Positions 45,217-53,669 of a stretch of DNA of 64,000 nucleotides are shown here, piece after piece. A program made the translations under genes and the position numbers. The DNA lies in assembly GCA_023664955.1 (NCBI GenBank), contig JAMPEV010000002.1, positions 187,855-251,854 of the forward strand, read 5' to 3'. Under the pieces are notes generated by a model. It was given only the letters and a program-made list of their open reading frames with translations, searched no databases and had not been told where the DNA came from. Origin of the DNA: Duncaniella sp. (GTDB lineage: Bacteria; Bacteroidota; Bacteroidia; Bacteroidales; Muribaculaceae). The number at the start of each line of letters is the position of its first letter. Positions within the stretch are counted from its first letter, which is position 1.

Positions 45217-46404
45217 CTATTCCACGTAAAGTACTAACCCTTTAAGGTATTCACCCTCCGGGTGATATATATTCACAGGGTGGTCAGCCGGCTGGGTAAG
45301 CTGGTGGAGGATTCTCACCTTACGTCCCGATATGGCAGCAGCGGTGAACACAGCAAGACGGAATTGCTCTTTACTGATAGCTTGAGAACATGAGAAGGTA
45401 AAAAGGATGCCCCCCGGTGCGATTTTCTCGAATGCTGCTGCGTTGAGCCTGCGATAGCCGATCATGGCGTTTTTGATGGCTGAGCGATGTTTTGCAAAAG
45501 CCGGCGGGTCAAGGATTATAAGATTATACTCACCCTTCTCCATTACCGAAAGAAACTTGAACGCATCCTGGGCGAATGATTTATGGCGGGTTTCACCCGG
45601 GAAATTTAGTTCGACATTGGCATCAGTAAGAGTCACAGCCTTAGCGGAACTATCGACAGAGTGGACGAGCTTGGCTCCTCCTCTCATTGCATAGACAGAG
45701 AAACCGCCGGTGTAGCAGAACATATTAAGCACTTTAGCCTCCCCACTGTATTTTTGCAGCAAAGCTCGATTATCACGTTGGTCAACAAAGAACCCCGTTT
45801 TCTGGCCTTTTAGCCAATCGATATTGAACTTCAAGCCATTTTCCACGGCAATATTTGTCTCGTATTTGCCGATAATATAGTCATTTACCGGGTCAAGACG
45901 AGCCTTGAACGGAAGAGTGGTTTCCGATTTATAGTACACATTTTCAATACCTGCTTCCGGAAGATTAACTAAAGCATTGGCGATGATGTTACGCGCATAA
46001 TGCATCCCCGGACTATGGGCCTGAAGCACGGCAGTTTTTCCATATATATCCACTACGCAACCTGGCAAGAAATCGCCTTCGCCATGCACCAATCGGAATG
46101 TGGAATTATCGGGACGAATCAATCCGAGGTGTCGACGAAGTTTCCAAGCCTCGAGTAGTCGTTTATTGAAAAACTCATCATCGATGGGTCTATCCTCACT
46201 ATCCAGAATGCGCACTGCAATTGAACCAATCTCGTAGTGTCCAACACCGAGAGTCTTACCATCCGATGACACCACTTTTACTACCTCACCTTCTTCGATA
46301 TCGTCAGGAAGATGGGCGATAGCGCCTGAGAATACCCAAGGATGGAAACGGAGCATTGACTCCTCCTTGCCATGCTTTAATGTAATGGTTTTGAGTTGTG
46401 ACAT
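45217..46404 (-). CDS. RlmI-like 23S rRNA m5C methyltransferase
   Basis: A 395-residue SAM-dependent methyltransferase with an N-terminal PUA domain (about 1-75) for RNA binding. The SAM loop is 'NMFCYTGGFSVYAM' near residue 228 and the catalytic motifs are LDPPAF near 300 and 'FSCSQA', where the cysteine would attack the cytosine base. RlmI methylates C1962 of E. coli 23S rRNA. By homology this is the same enzyme, but the target base is inferred. It follows rseP by 33 nt and is likely in the dxr-rseP transcript. Confidence 0.9.
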   Translation of the reverse strand: MSQLKTITLKHGKEESMLRFHPWVFSGAIAHLPDDIEEGEVVKVVSSDGKTLGVGHYEIGSIAVRILDSEDRPIDDEFFNKRLLEAWKLRRHLGLIRPDNSTFRLVHGEGDFLPGCVVDIYGKTAVLQAHSPGMHYARNIIANALVNLPEAGIENVYYKSETTLPFKARLDPVNDYIIGKYETNIAVENGLKFNIDWLKGQKTGFFVDQRDNRALLQKYSGEAKVLNMFCYTGGFSVYAMRGGAKLVHSVDSSAKAVTLTDANVELNFPGETRHKSFAQDAFKFLSVMEKGEYNLIILDPPAFAKHRSAIKNAMIGYRRLNAAAFEKIAPGGILFTFSCSQAISKEQFRLAVFTAAAISGRKVRILHQLTQPADHPVNIYHPEGEYLKGLVLYVE

Positions 46405-46437
46405 TTTACTTTATAGATTATAAGTAACTGGACAGAA

Positions 46438-47877
46438 TTATTTTAGGAAGGCTCTGAATATATCATTTCCGTTAGCGTAGAGCAATAGCATAAGGAGGAA
46501 AGCCATGCCGACATACTGTGCATATATAAGTACCTTCTCCGATGGTTTGCGGCGAGTTACCATCTCCCATAGGAGGAACATAACATGTCCGCCATCAAGT
46601 CCGGGAATAGGTATTATGTTCATGAATGCAAGAGCCACAGAAAGGAAGGCTGTGATTTCCCAAAAAGAAAGCCAATTCCACTTTTCCGGGAACAGATTAC
46701 CGATTGAGCCAAAACCGCCAAGACTCTGCGCTCCCTCCGAAGTGAATACATGCTTCATCGAGCTTACGTAATTGCCAAGCGTATTTGTGCCAATCTCCCA
46801 TCCTTTGGGAAACGATTGGAAGAAATTATAGTCGACGGTAACAGTTTTATATACTGTTGTGATGGGACGCAGTTGGAAACCAAGTTTACCAAATTCATTA
46901 GGAGTGATAGGTAAGGTAACCCTCTTGCCATCACGTTCCACTGTCACAGTGGTTTCAACACCGGCATACTTAGCCAGGGTGGGTGTGAGTTCTGTGAAAG
47001 TGGGGGTTGATATAGTATCGATAGCCACGATGTGGTCACCCTCTTGCAAGCCTGCTTTAGCAGCAGCCTCACCTGGGACGGTACGGTCGATATACACCGG
47101 GATACGATAAGCCAAGAATCCCTTGTCATCATTAAGTCGGAAAATGAAATTCTCCGGAATCTGAATGTTGACAGTATCCCTCTTGTTTCGTAACACCGTT
47201 ACCACATCGGCCTCAGCCATCTTGTAGGGGTAATCACCCTTCGAAGCATCAAGTTTTTCACCATCAGCCATCAAAGGGATGTCACCATTTCTAAAACCTA
47301 CAGCCTGAGCAGCAGGAACGAAGTCAAATCCCTCAGTGGCAGCATCGAAAGGGATATACTGAGAGCCCCAATTCATAGCAATGCCGGCATAAATCAAAAT
47401 TGCGAGGATAAAATTGAAAAGCACTCCGCCAAGCATCACCAAGAGACGCTGGTATGCAGGCTTAGTACGGAACTCCCAGGGCTTTGTCACAGCACTCAGG
47501 CTCTGATTGGTCTCATCAATCATTCCGTTAATGGCACAATAACCGCCTAACGGTACCCAGCCTATACCATAGATTGTGTCACGCCAGGATGTTTTGGTGT
47601 CACCCTCAACGGCAGGATGAGGTTTGCCTACCGAGAAAGATATCATTGCTTTATCCTTAGTACCTTTCTCCACATCGCCCTGCTTCACGAGTAAACCCAC
47701 CTTATTGGTACGAGGATCGTAACGAAGGATACTGAACGAAGGATTGAAAAACATATAGAACTTATCGACCTTGATGCCGAAAATTCTTGCAAAAATATAG
47801 TGCCCGAACTCATGGATTATCACAAGGAAGGCCAATGCAACAATCAGTTGGACAGCTTTTATTAACACAGTTTCCAT
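46438..47877 (-). CDS. rseP: RseP-type site-2 intramembrane metalloprotease
   Basis: A 479-residue inner-membrane zinc protease. HEFGH is at 22-26 in the first membrane helix, the third ligand motif is PGLDGGH near the C-terminus, and a PDZ region lies in the middle ('AAAKAGLQEGDHIVAIDTIS', about 255-280). It cleaves transmembrane anti-sigma factors or signal peptide remnants. Length is typical of the two-PDZ group. It lies 56 nt behind dxr, the same order (dxr then rseP) as in many Gram-negative chromosomes. Confidence 0.94.
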   Translation of the reverse strand: METVLIKAVQLIVALAFLVIIHEFGHYIFARIFGIKVDKFYMFFNPSFSILRYDPRTNKVGLLVKQGDVEKGTKDKAMISFSVGKPHPAVEGDTKTSWRDTIYGIGWVPLGGYCAINGMIDETNQSLSAVTKPWEFRTKPAYQRLLVMLGGVLFNFILAILIYAGIAMNWGSQYIPFDAATEGFDFVPAAQAVGFRNGDIPLMADGEKLDASKGDYPYKMAEADVVTVLRNKRDTVNIQIPENFIFRLNDDKGFLAYRIPVYIDRTVPGEAAAKAGLQEGDHIVAIDTISTPTFTELTPTLAKYAGVETTVTVERDGKRVTLPITPNEFGKLGFQLRPITTVYKTVTVDYNFFQSFPKGWEIGTNTLGNYVSSMKHVFTSEGAQSLGGFGSIGNLFPEKWNWLSFWEITAFLSVALAFMNIIPIPGLDGGHVMFLLWEMVTRRKPSEKVLIYAQYVGMAFLLMLLLYANGNDIFRAFLK

Positions 47878-47933
47878 AAATGTATTTCTGTTCTAATATT
47901 TTTTTCGTAAGAAAGTAGTATTAGTGATGAATT

Positions 47934-49088
47934 CTATCGATTTACCCGGTTATTAGCCCATTCGATGGTGGCATGATGAACAGCCACATAATCATCTAAA
48001 GAAGGCGATGAAACGAATGGTATTGTAGACAAAGCCTCGGTAATAATCTCATAGATTTGCGGATACCGGATTTTGTCCTTCAGGAAAGCATTAACTACCA
48101 CCTCATTGGCAGCATTGATGACACAAGCCGTAGTGCCACCTTCGGTTAGTGCGCGATTGGCAAGTGTCAGACAGGGGAATTTCTCCGGGTCTGGTTGCTC
48201 GAATGTCAGTGTGGAATAGTCAGTCAACGATAGTGGGCGTTCCCCGCTTACAAGACGAGACGAATCGCCAAGCGCATATCGTATGGGAAGATGCATATCA
48301 GGGATGCCCAATTGAGCCTTGACCGCGCCATCCACGAATTCAACCATGGAGTGAACTATAGACTGAGGATGGACGACTGCCTCGATTTTGTCAGGCATCA
48401 TGTCAAAAAGCCATCGAGCCTCGATAATCTCAAATGCTTTATTAAGCATTGTCGCAGAGTCAATGGTAATTTTCGCACCCATGTGCCATCGAGGATGGTG
48501 TAATGCCTGTTCAGCCGTTACGTTCTCAATCTCCTCCTTCTTCCAAGTGCGGAATGGACCACCTGAAGCGGTGATAATCAACTTTTTAACTGTAGTTTTA
48601 TCTTCGCCTTGCAGACATTGGTAGATAGCGGAGTGTTCGGAGTCCACCGGAATAACCTTTGAAGAAGAGTTGGCAAGAAGATTTGATACTAGTTCACCTG
48701 CCACCACCAGCGTCTCCTTATTGGCAAGAGCTACTACCTTACCACCCTTAATTGCATGGATGGTTGGCAACAGTCCACTGTATCCCACCGTGGCAGTGAC
48801 GACTGTGTCGAAATCGTCACGGTCCATCGCCTCGATAATTGCTTCGTCACCGGCCGCTGTGGAAATACCTAATGGATAAAGAGCATCATGGAGCTCGTTG
48901 TATTTATCGGGATTAGCTATAACAGCAAGAGCAGGACGATGTTTAATAGCCTGCTGTATAAGTAATTCAACATTATTCCCTGCCGTCATAATTCGGGCAT
49001 TGAACCTATCGGGAAATTGAGATATGACATCAAGAGTCTGCGTTCCTATAGAGCCTGTGGAACCAAGGATTGCTATATTTTTTGGCAT
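47934..49088 (-). CDS. dxr: 1-deoxy-D-xylulose 5-phosphate reductoisomerase
   Basis: A 384-residue enzyme of the MEP isoprenoid pathway. The NADPH loop is 'IAILGSTGSIGTQTLD' at about 4-19, and the substrate/metal signature 'VDSEHSAIYQC' plus 'HPRWHMGAKITIDSATMLNK' are clear. The frame is open to 49139, but a -7 promoter element at 49141-49148 would start the RNA near 49134, downstream of that codon; the ATG at 49088 is therefore used. This matches the family start MPKNIAILGSTG. First gene of the dxr-rseP-rlmI set. The divergent partner is a TPR gene. Confidence 0.95.
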   Translation of the reverse strand: MPKNIAILGSTGSIGTQTLDVISQFPDRFNARIMTAGNNVELLIQQAIKHRPALAVIANPDKYNELHDALYPLGISTAAGDEAIIEAMDRDDFDTVVTATVGYSGLLPTIHAIKGGKVVALANKETLVVAGELVSNLLANSSSKVIPVDSEHSAIYQCLQGEDKTTVKKLIITASGGPFRTWKKEEIENVTAEQALHHPRWHMGAKITIDSATMLNKAFEIIEARWLFDMMPDKIEAVVHPQSIVHSMVEFVDGAVKAQLGIPDMHLPIRYALGDSSRLVSGERPLSLTDYSTLTFEQPDPEKFPCLTLANRALTEGGTTACVINAANEVVVNAFLKDKIRYPQIYEIITEALSTIPFVSSPSLDDYVAVHHATIEWANNRVNR

Positions 49089-49140
49089 CTGATTTTCAAT
49101 ATTTCGCCCATTACCAAACACTGGCCGGGCAATCCACACG

Positions 49141-49148
49141 CAAAAGTA
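49141..49148 (-). promoter_or_regulatory. -7 element of dxr
   Basis: TACTTTTG on the minus strand, 53 nt upstream of the ATG at 49088. Its position excludes the longer frame start at 49139. No clear -33 TTTG. Confidence 0.5.
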
Positions 49149-49203
49149 GTAAAATTTACATTCACTTAACGCTTTTTTGGCACGGTTTTTGTAGAATTTA
49201 TCT

Positions 49204-49211
49204 TAAATTTG
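49204..49211 (+). promoter_or_regulatory. -7 element abutting the TPR gene start
   Basis: TAAATTTG at 49204-49211 ends seven bases before the ATG at 49219, predicting transcription at or within a few bases of the start codon. Confidence 0.5.
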
Positions 49212-49218
49212 CAACCAA

Positions 49219-51423
49219 ATGAACAAGATAGATATAACAAATGACATAAAAGAGCTCTTGGAGGAACAAAGAATCTCAGCAGCTCTTGACTTTCTCGACA
49301 ACACTGTCATGAGCGAAATCTCGCTTCGGAAACTCAAAGTTGACATTGACAAGATTAGGGAAAGTTACTTACTCATGAGCCGGTATGCCATCGATGGTAT
49401 GGCTGACCCGTCACGCCCACAGCTATTCAGTAGCCTTGTGGATTCCATTCTTTCACTCGCAGAGTATATTGACAGACAGTCACGCATTAATGAAGCTCCT
49501 ACGCTATATTTCAACACATTGCGTTTTATAAATTTACAACGCACCGATACTCTCAGTAGCTTGGTGGCTGAGTATCGTCGTATCAACGACAAATTGTCAC
49601 TCTCAGTGCTTGCTGAGAACGTTGACAAAGCCCAGCGCGAACTGACACTGAAAGCTGAGAACCTGGAGAAGCGCATCTTTAACTTCGTGTGGACATCCCA
49701 TCCCTTGACCGTAGATGACCAGTCGCTCATTCAATCCGTAATCATGGATCCGGCTCTCCCAAGCCATTTCAAATGTATTGTTATTTCAGCTGTAATGATG
49801 GGATTGATGGAATATTATGACGAACGCCGTATGCGCATACTTATGGACTCCTATGAAAGTGAGGATTCCGGTGTGTCAATCCGCGCGCTTTGCGGGATTC
49901 TTCTCGGATTTTGGAGACACAGCTCTCGCCATCTAAGCCAGAAACTTCAGAATAGGTTTGACGCACTCACCGAATTGCCTATATGGAAATCAGACGTGAG
50001 CATGATGCAACTTCAGTTTATCCGTGCCCGCTCCACAGAGCGTATTATAAAGAAGATGGACGAAGAAGTGATTCCGGAGATGATGAAACTACGTCCGGAA
50101 TTAGAGAAATTGAAGAACAATGTCTCTGATATCGAATCACTTGAAGCTAATCCCGAATGGGAGGAGATAATCGAAAAATCAGGTGTTGCCGATAAACTGA
50201 GAGAACTTCAGGAAATCCAGGAAGATGGTGGCGATGTGCTGATGGGGACATTCAGCAAGCTGAAGACCTTCCCCTTCTTCAACGAAATGCCCAACTGGTT
50301 CCTACCCTTCCACACCAACCATTCAATGATTACCACATCGGCTAACCCGAACATTGGCATCTTCTTTGACATGATGGCAGCTTCGCCTTTTTTCTGCGAC
50401 AGTGACAAATATTCCATGTTCCTGTCACTTTCACAAATACCGGAACAACAATTGAAGATGATGTCAGAGCAGATTAAAGCTCATTCCGACCAGATGATGG
50501 AGGCAAATCTCAACAGCATCAATGCCGGTAATAAAAATCGTAAAGACCTTGCCAACAAGTATATTCAGGATATCTACCGCTTCTTCAAGCTTTTCCGCCG
50601 CAAGGGTGAATTCATTGATCCGTTTGAGTCCTCACTAAACTTGATAGATCATCCATTGCTTTGGAAATCATTTGACGATGTGGAAACCCTTGAACTGCTT
50701 GGTGAGTTCTACTTCAAGCATAAATACTTCAAAGATGCTTACGAAATATTCAAGAAGCTCTCCGACATGATGCCCCCCTCAGCTGAAATATTTCAAAAAT
50801 TAGGATATTGCAAACAGACACAGGGTGACGACGAGGAGGCTCTGGAATGGTATGAAAAGAGTGAACTGCTCGACTCCAAGAGCCGATGGACCATCCAAAG
50901 CATGGCCACATGCCACCGTCACCTTCGTAATTGGGATAAAGCGTTAAAGTATTACCGGCAGTTAGAGGAAAACGAGCCTGATAATTTGAAAATCGCCAAC
51001 AACATAGCCCTATGCCTATTGTCAATGTGGAAACACGAGGAGGCATTGAACTACCTCTTCAAAGTGGAGTTTCTCTCCGGCATCAACCCGAAGTTGGCTC
51101 GTCGTATCGTCCGCAGTTCCATAATGGTTGGAGATTATGAGAGAGCAAGAAAATACTCTGGAATAGTACTTACTGACAAGCCGAACCCTAATGATTATTT
51201 AAATGCAGGACATATAGAGCTTCTCACCGGCAATTATAATCAGGCGGTGGAAATGTATGCCCACTCGATTGTAGAGGATGATTTCGATACTTCAGAATTT
51301 CTCTACAAAATAGCTGATGATGAAATTCTTTTCTATCGGGTAGAAGGGATGGACGAACTTCTGAAAGGCATAATTACTGACCGAGCAGAGGTACGCGCCC
51401 GCGAACTTGGCGCTCCCATTTAG
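49219..51423 (+). CDS. Large TPR-repeat protein, possibly leaderless
   Basis: A 734-residue cytoplasmic protein without signal peptide. Its N-terminal 460 residues are helical with no recognised family, including a coiled-coil candidate near 275-345 ('IIKKMDEEVIPEMMKLRPEL'). The C-terminal part (about 500-680) carries TPRs: 'AEIFQKLGYCKQTQGDDEEALEWYEKSEL', 'DKALKYYRQLEENEPDNLKIANNIALCL' and others. Function is unknown. The promoter element sits so close to the ATG that the RNA would have almost no leader; the next in-frame ATG is 30 codons further, which supports translation from 49219. Confidence 0.85.
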   Translation: MNKIDITNDIKELLEEQRISAALDFLDNTVMSEISLRKLKVDIDKIRESYLLMSRYAIDGMADPSRPQLFSSLVDSILSLAEYIDRQSRINEAPTLYFNTLRFINLQRTDTLSSLVAEYRRINDKLSLSVLAENVDKAQRELTLKAENLEKRIFNFVWTSHPLTVDDQSLIQSVIMDPALPSHFKCIVISAVMMGLMEYYDERRMRILMDSYESEDSGVSIRALCGILLGFWRHSSRHLSQKLQNRFDALTELPIWKSDVSMMQLQFIRARSTERIIKKMDEEVIPEMMKLRPELEKLKNNVSDIESLEANPEWEEIIEKSGVADKLRELQEIQEDGGDVLMGTFSKLKTFPFFNEMPNWFLPFHTNHSMITTSANPNIGIFFDMMAASPFFCDSDKYSMFLSLSQIPEQQLKMMSEQIKAHSDQMMEANLNSINAGNKNRKDLANKYIQDIYRFFKLFRRKGEFIDPFESSLNLIDHPLLWKSFDDVETLELLGEFYFKHKYFKDAYEIFKKLSDMMPPSAEIFQKLGYCKQTQGDDEEALEWYEKSELLDSKSRWTIQSMATCHRHLRNWDKALKYYRQLEENEPDNLKIANNIALCLLSMWKHEEALNYLFKVEFLSGINPKLARRIVRSSIMVGDYERARKYSGIVLTDKPNPNDYLNAGHIELLTGNYNQAVEMYAHSIVEDDFDTSEFLYKIADDEILFYRVEGMDELLKGIITDRAEVRARELGAPI

Positions 51424-51482
51424 ATAACATCAAGAAGTAACTTGGAACACATTGATAATAAACCACCTTTTTTACCACTTTC

Positions 51483-53606
51483 ATGCGAAAAATTTTATTA
51501 ACGGCATTAGCCGCTTCAACAATTATGATTCAAGCACAGAATCCTTTTTTCCAGGAATTTAGTGGGACACCTCATGGCACCGTCCCCTTCGACAAAATAT
51601 CAGTGACCGACTATGAGCCGGCAATCGACCGAGGTATCAAAATCGGTTTAGAAAATGTTGATGCCATAGTCAATAATCCCGAGGCGCCAACGTTTGAGAA
51701 CACTATTGTGGCACTCAATGAAGCTGATACAGAACTCAATCGCGTGTTGAATGTATTCTTCCCGCTTCTTTCGTCACTAAGTGATGATTCAATGATGGAC
51801 TTGTCAATGAAGATCACTCCGCGCCTTTCCAAATACTCGACTTCAATCTCCTTAAACGAGGGACTATGGAAGCGTATAAAAGAGGTGTATGACAATCGTG
51901 ACAAATCCAATCTTGACACTGAGGACCAAATGCTTCTAAAGAAAACCTACGACTCATTCCGTCGGTCAGGAGCTCTTCTCGAGGGAGAAGATCGTGAGAC
52001 ATATAGCAAACTGTCAAGCCGTCTCAGTGAACTTACCACAATCTTCGGACAGAATGTGCTCAAAGAGGTGAACACGTATGAAATATGGCTTAATGCCGAC
52101 GATCTCGCAGGGCTGCCGGAAAGCTCAGTCGAGGCAGCTGCTCTTGCCGCTAAGGAGAAAGGACGTGAAGGTGAATATCTATTTACGCTCGATCAGCCTG
52201 TTTACATGGCGTTTATGAAATACAGCGACCGACGCGACCTGCGCGAGAAGATGAACCGACTGTACACCGGACGTAACATGAAGGGTGAATACAACAATCT
52301 CCCGGTCATGAAGGAAATAGCTGAAACACGCTTGAAAATCGCCAATCTTCTCGGATATGAGACATACGCCGATTACTCCTTAGAAAACACGATGGCTCAG
52401 ACTCCTGACAAAGTATACAACCTTCTATATTCACTCCGTGATGCTTATCGCCCTGCACAAAAAGCTGAATTTGCCGAATTGACTGAATACGCATCAAAAC
52501 TCGAAGGTAAACCGATGGAAATCAAGCCATGGGATTACAGTTACTATTCTAATAAGCTCCGCAATGCAAAGTATGCCTACGATGAAGAGAAACTTCGTCC
52601 ATATTTTGAGCTTAACAATGTGATCGACGGAGTGTTTGGTCTTGCAACTAAGCTTTATGGCATCACATTCAAGAAGAATCCCGACATTCCTGTTTACCAT
52701 CCCGATGTCACCGCCTTTGACGTGATTGATAAGGATGGCTCATTTCTCGGTGTTATTTACACCGACTTCTTCCCGCGTGCAAGCAAGCGGCCGGGTGCTT
52801 GGATGACTGGTTTTAAGGATCAGGAGATCACGACCGACGGGGTGAATTCTCGTCCCCATGTTTCAATTGTGATGAATTTCACCAAACCTACTGGCTCTAA
52901 ACCCTCATTACTTACACCCTATGAGGTTGAAACTTTCCTCCATGAATTTGGACATGCTCTCCACGGACTTCTTGCCAATACGAAGTATTCATCATTGTCA
53001 GGCACCAGTGTGCTCCGTGACTTTGTGGAACTTCCCTCTCAGTTTAATGAAAACTATCTCACTGAGAAAGAGTTTCTTGATGGATTTGCACGTCATTATC
53101 TCACCGGCGAGCCGATACCGCAGGAGTCGATTGACCAGATTATCTCTTCATCACGGTTTGGGGCTGCTTACGCTTGCCTTCGACAACTAAGTTTCGGACT
53201 TCAGGACATGGCATGGCACACCATTAAAGCCCCTGTCGATGACCCTGAAAAATTTGAGCAGGAATCAATCGAAAGCGTTGCAATGTTCGAGGCAATTCCG
53301 GGTTCAATGTCCGGGCCTACATTCTCCCACATCTTCTCTGGCGGTTACGCTGCCGGATATTATAGCTACAAATGGGCAGAGGTGCTTGATGCTGATGCAT
53401 TTGCCCACTTCAAAGAGAATGGTATATTCGATGAAAAAACTGCCGAATCGTTCCGCGAGAATATTCTTGAAAAGGGTGGTACAGAGCACCCTTCCGTACT
53501 ATATAGAAGATTCCGTGGCCAGGATCCCACAATCGACGCACTCCTCGAACGCGACGGCATTTCCCAGAAACCTCACGGCAAGCTCCAGATTCCGACGAAG
53601 GACTAA
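51483..53606 (+). CDS. dcp: Peptidyl-dipeptidase Dcp-like, peptidase M3
   Basis: A 707-residue zinc peptidase removing C-terminal dipeptides from oligopeptides. The HEFGH motif starts at His487 (FLHEFGHALHG) and the downstream 'ELPSQFNENYL' carries the third ligand Glu. The signal peptide ends near residue 18 (IMIQAQ), so it works outside the cytoplasm, unlike E. coli Dcp whose location is debated. Together with the M49 lipoprotein at 43107-45119 it forms a peptide-trimming pair, though not in one operon. A terminator follows. Confidence 0.93.
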   Translation: MRKILLTALAASTIMIQAQNPFFQEFSGTPHGTVPFDKISVTDYEPAIDRGIKIGLENVDAIVNNPEAPTFENTIVALNEADTELNRVLNVFFPLLSSLSDDSMMDLSMKITPRLSKYSTSISLNEGLWKRIKEVYDNRDKSNLDTEDQMLLKKTYDSFRRSGALLEGEDRETYSKLSSRLSELTTIFGQNVLKEVNTYEIWLNADDLAGLPESSVEAAALAAKEKGREGEYLFTLDQPVYMAFMKYSDRRDLREKMNRLYTGRNMKGEYNNLPVMKEIAETRLKIANLLGYETYADYSLENTMAQTPDKVYNLLYSLRDAYRPAQKAEFAELTEYASKLEGKPMEIKPWDYSYYSNKLRNAKYAYDEEKLRPYFELNNVIDGVFGLATKLYGITFKKNPDIPVYHPDVTAFDVIDKDGSFLGVIYTDFFPRASKRPGAWMTGFKDQEITTDGVNSRPHVSIVMNFTKPTGSKPSLLTPYEVETFLHEFGHALHGLLANTKYSSLSGTSVLRDFVELPSQFNENYLTEKEFLDGFARHYLTGEPIPQESIDQIISSSRFGAAYACLRQLSFGLQDMAWHTIKAPVDDPEKFEQESIESVAMFEAIPGSMSGPTFSHIFSGGYAAGYYSYKWAEVLDADAFAHFKENGIFDEKTAESFRENILEKGGTEHPSVLYRRFRGQDPTIDALLERDGISQKPHGKLQIPTKD

Positions 53607-53631
53607 AACTCCATATCCACAACTCACTCAG

Positions 53632-53660
53632 AGTCGTTCCGGGGATTTTCCGGAACGACT
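53632..53660 (+). terminator. Terminator of dcp
   Basis: Arms 53632-53642 and 53650-53660 pair over 11 bp around a 7-nt loop, followed by TATTTTAAG. The gene on the other strand ends at 53670, so the hairpin may stop both transcripts. Confidence 0.83.
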
Positions 53661-53669
53661 TATTTTAAG

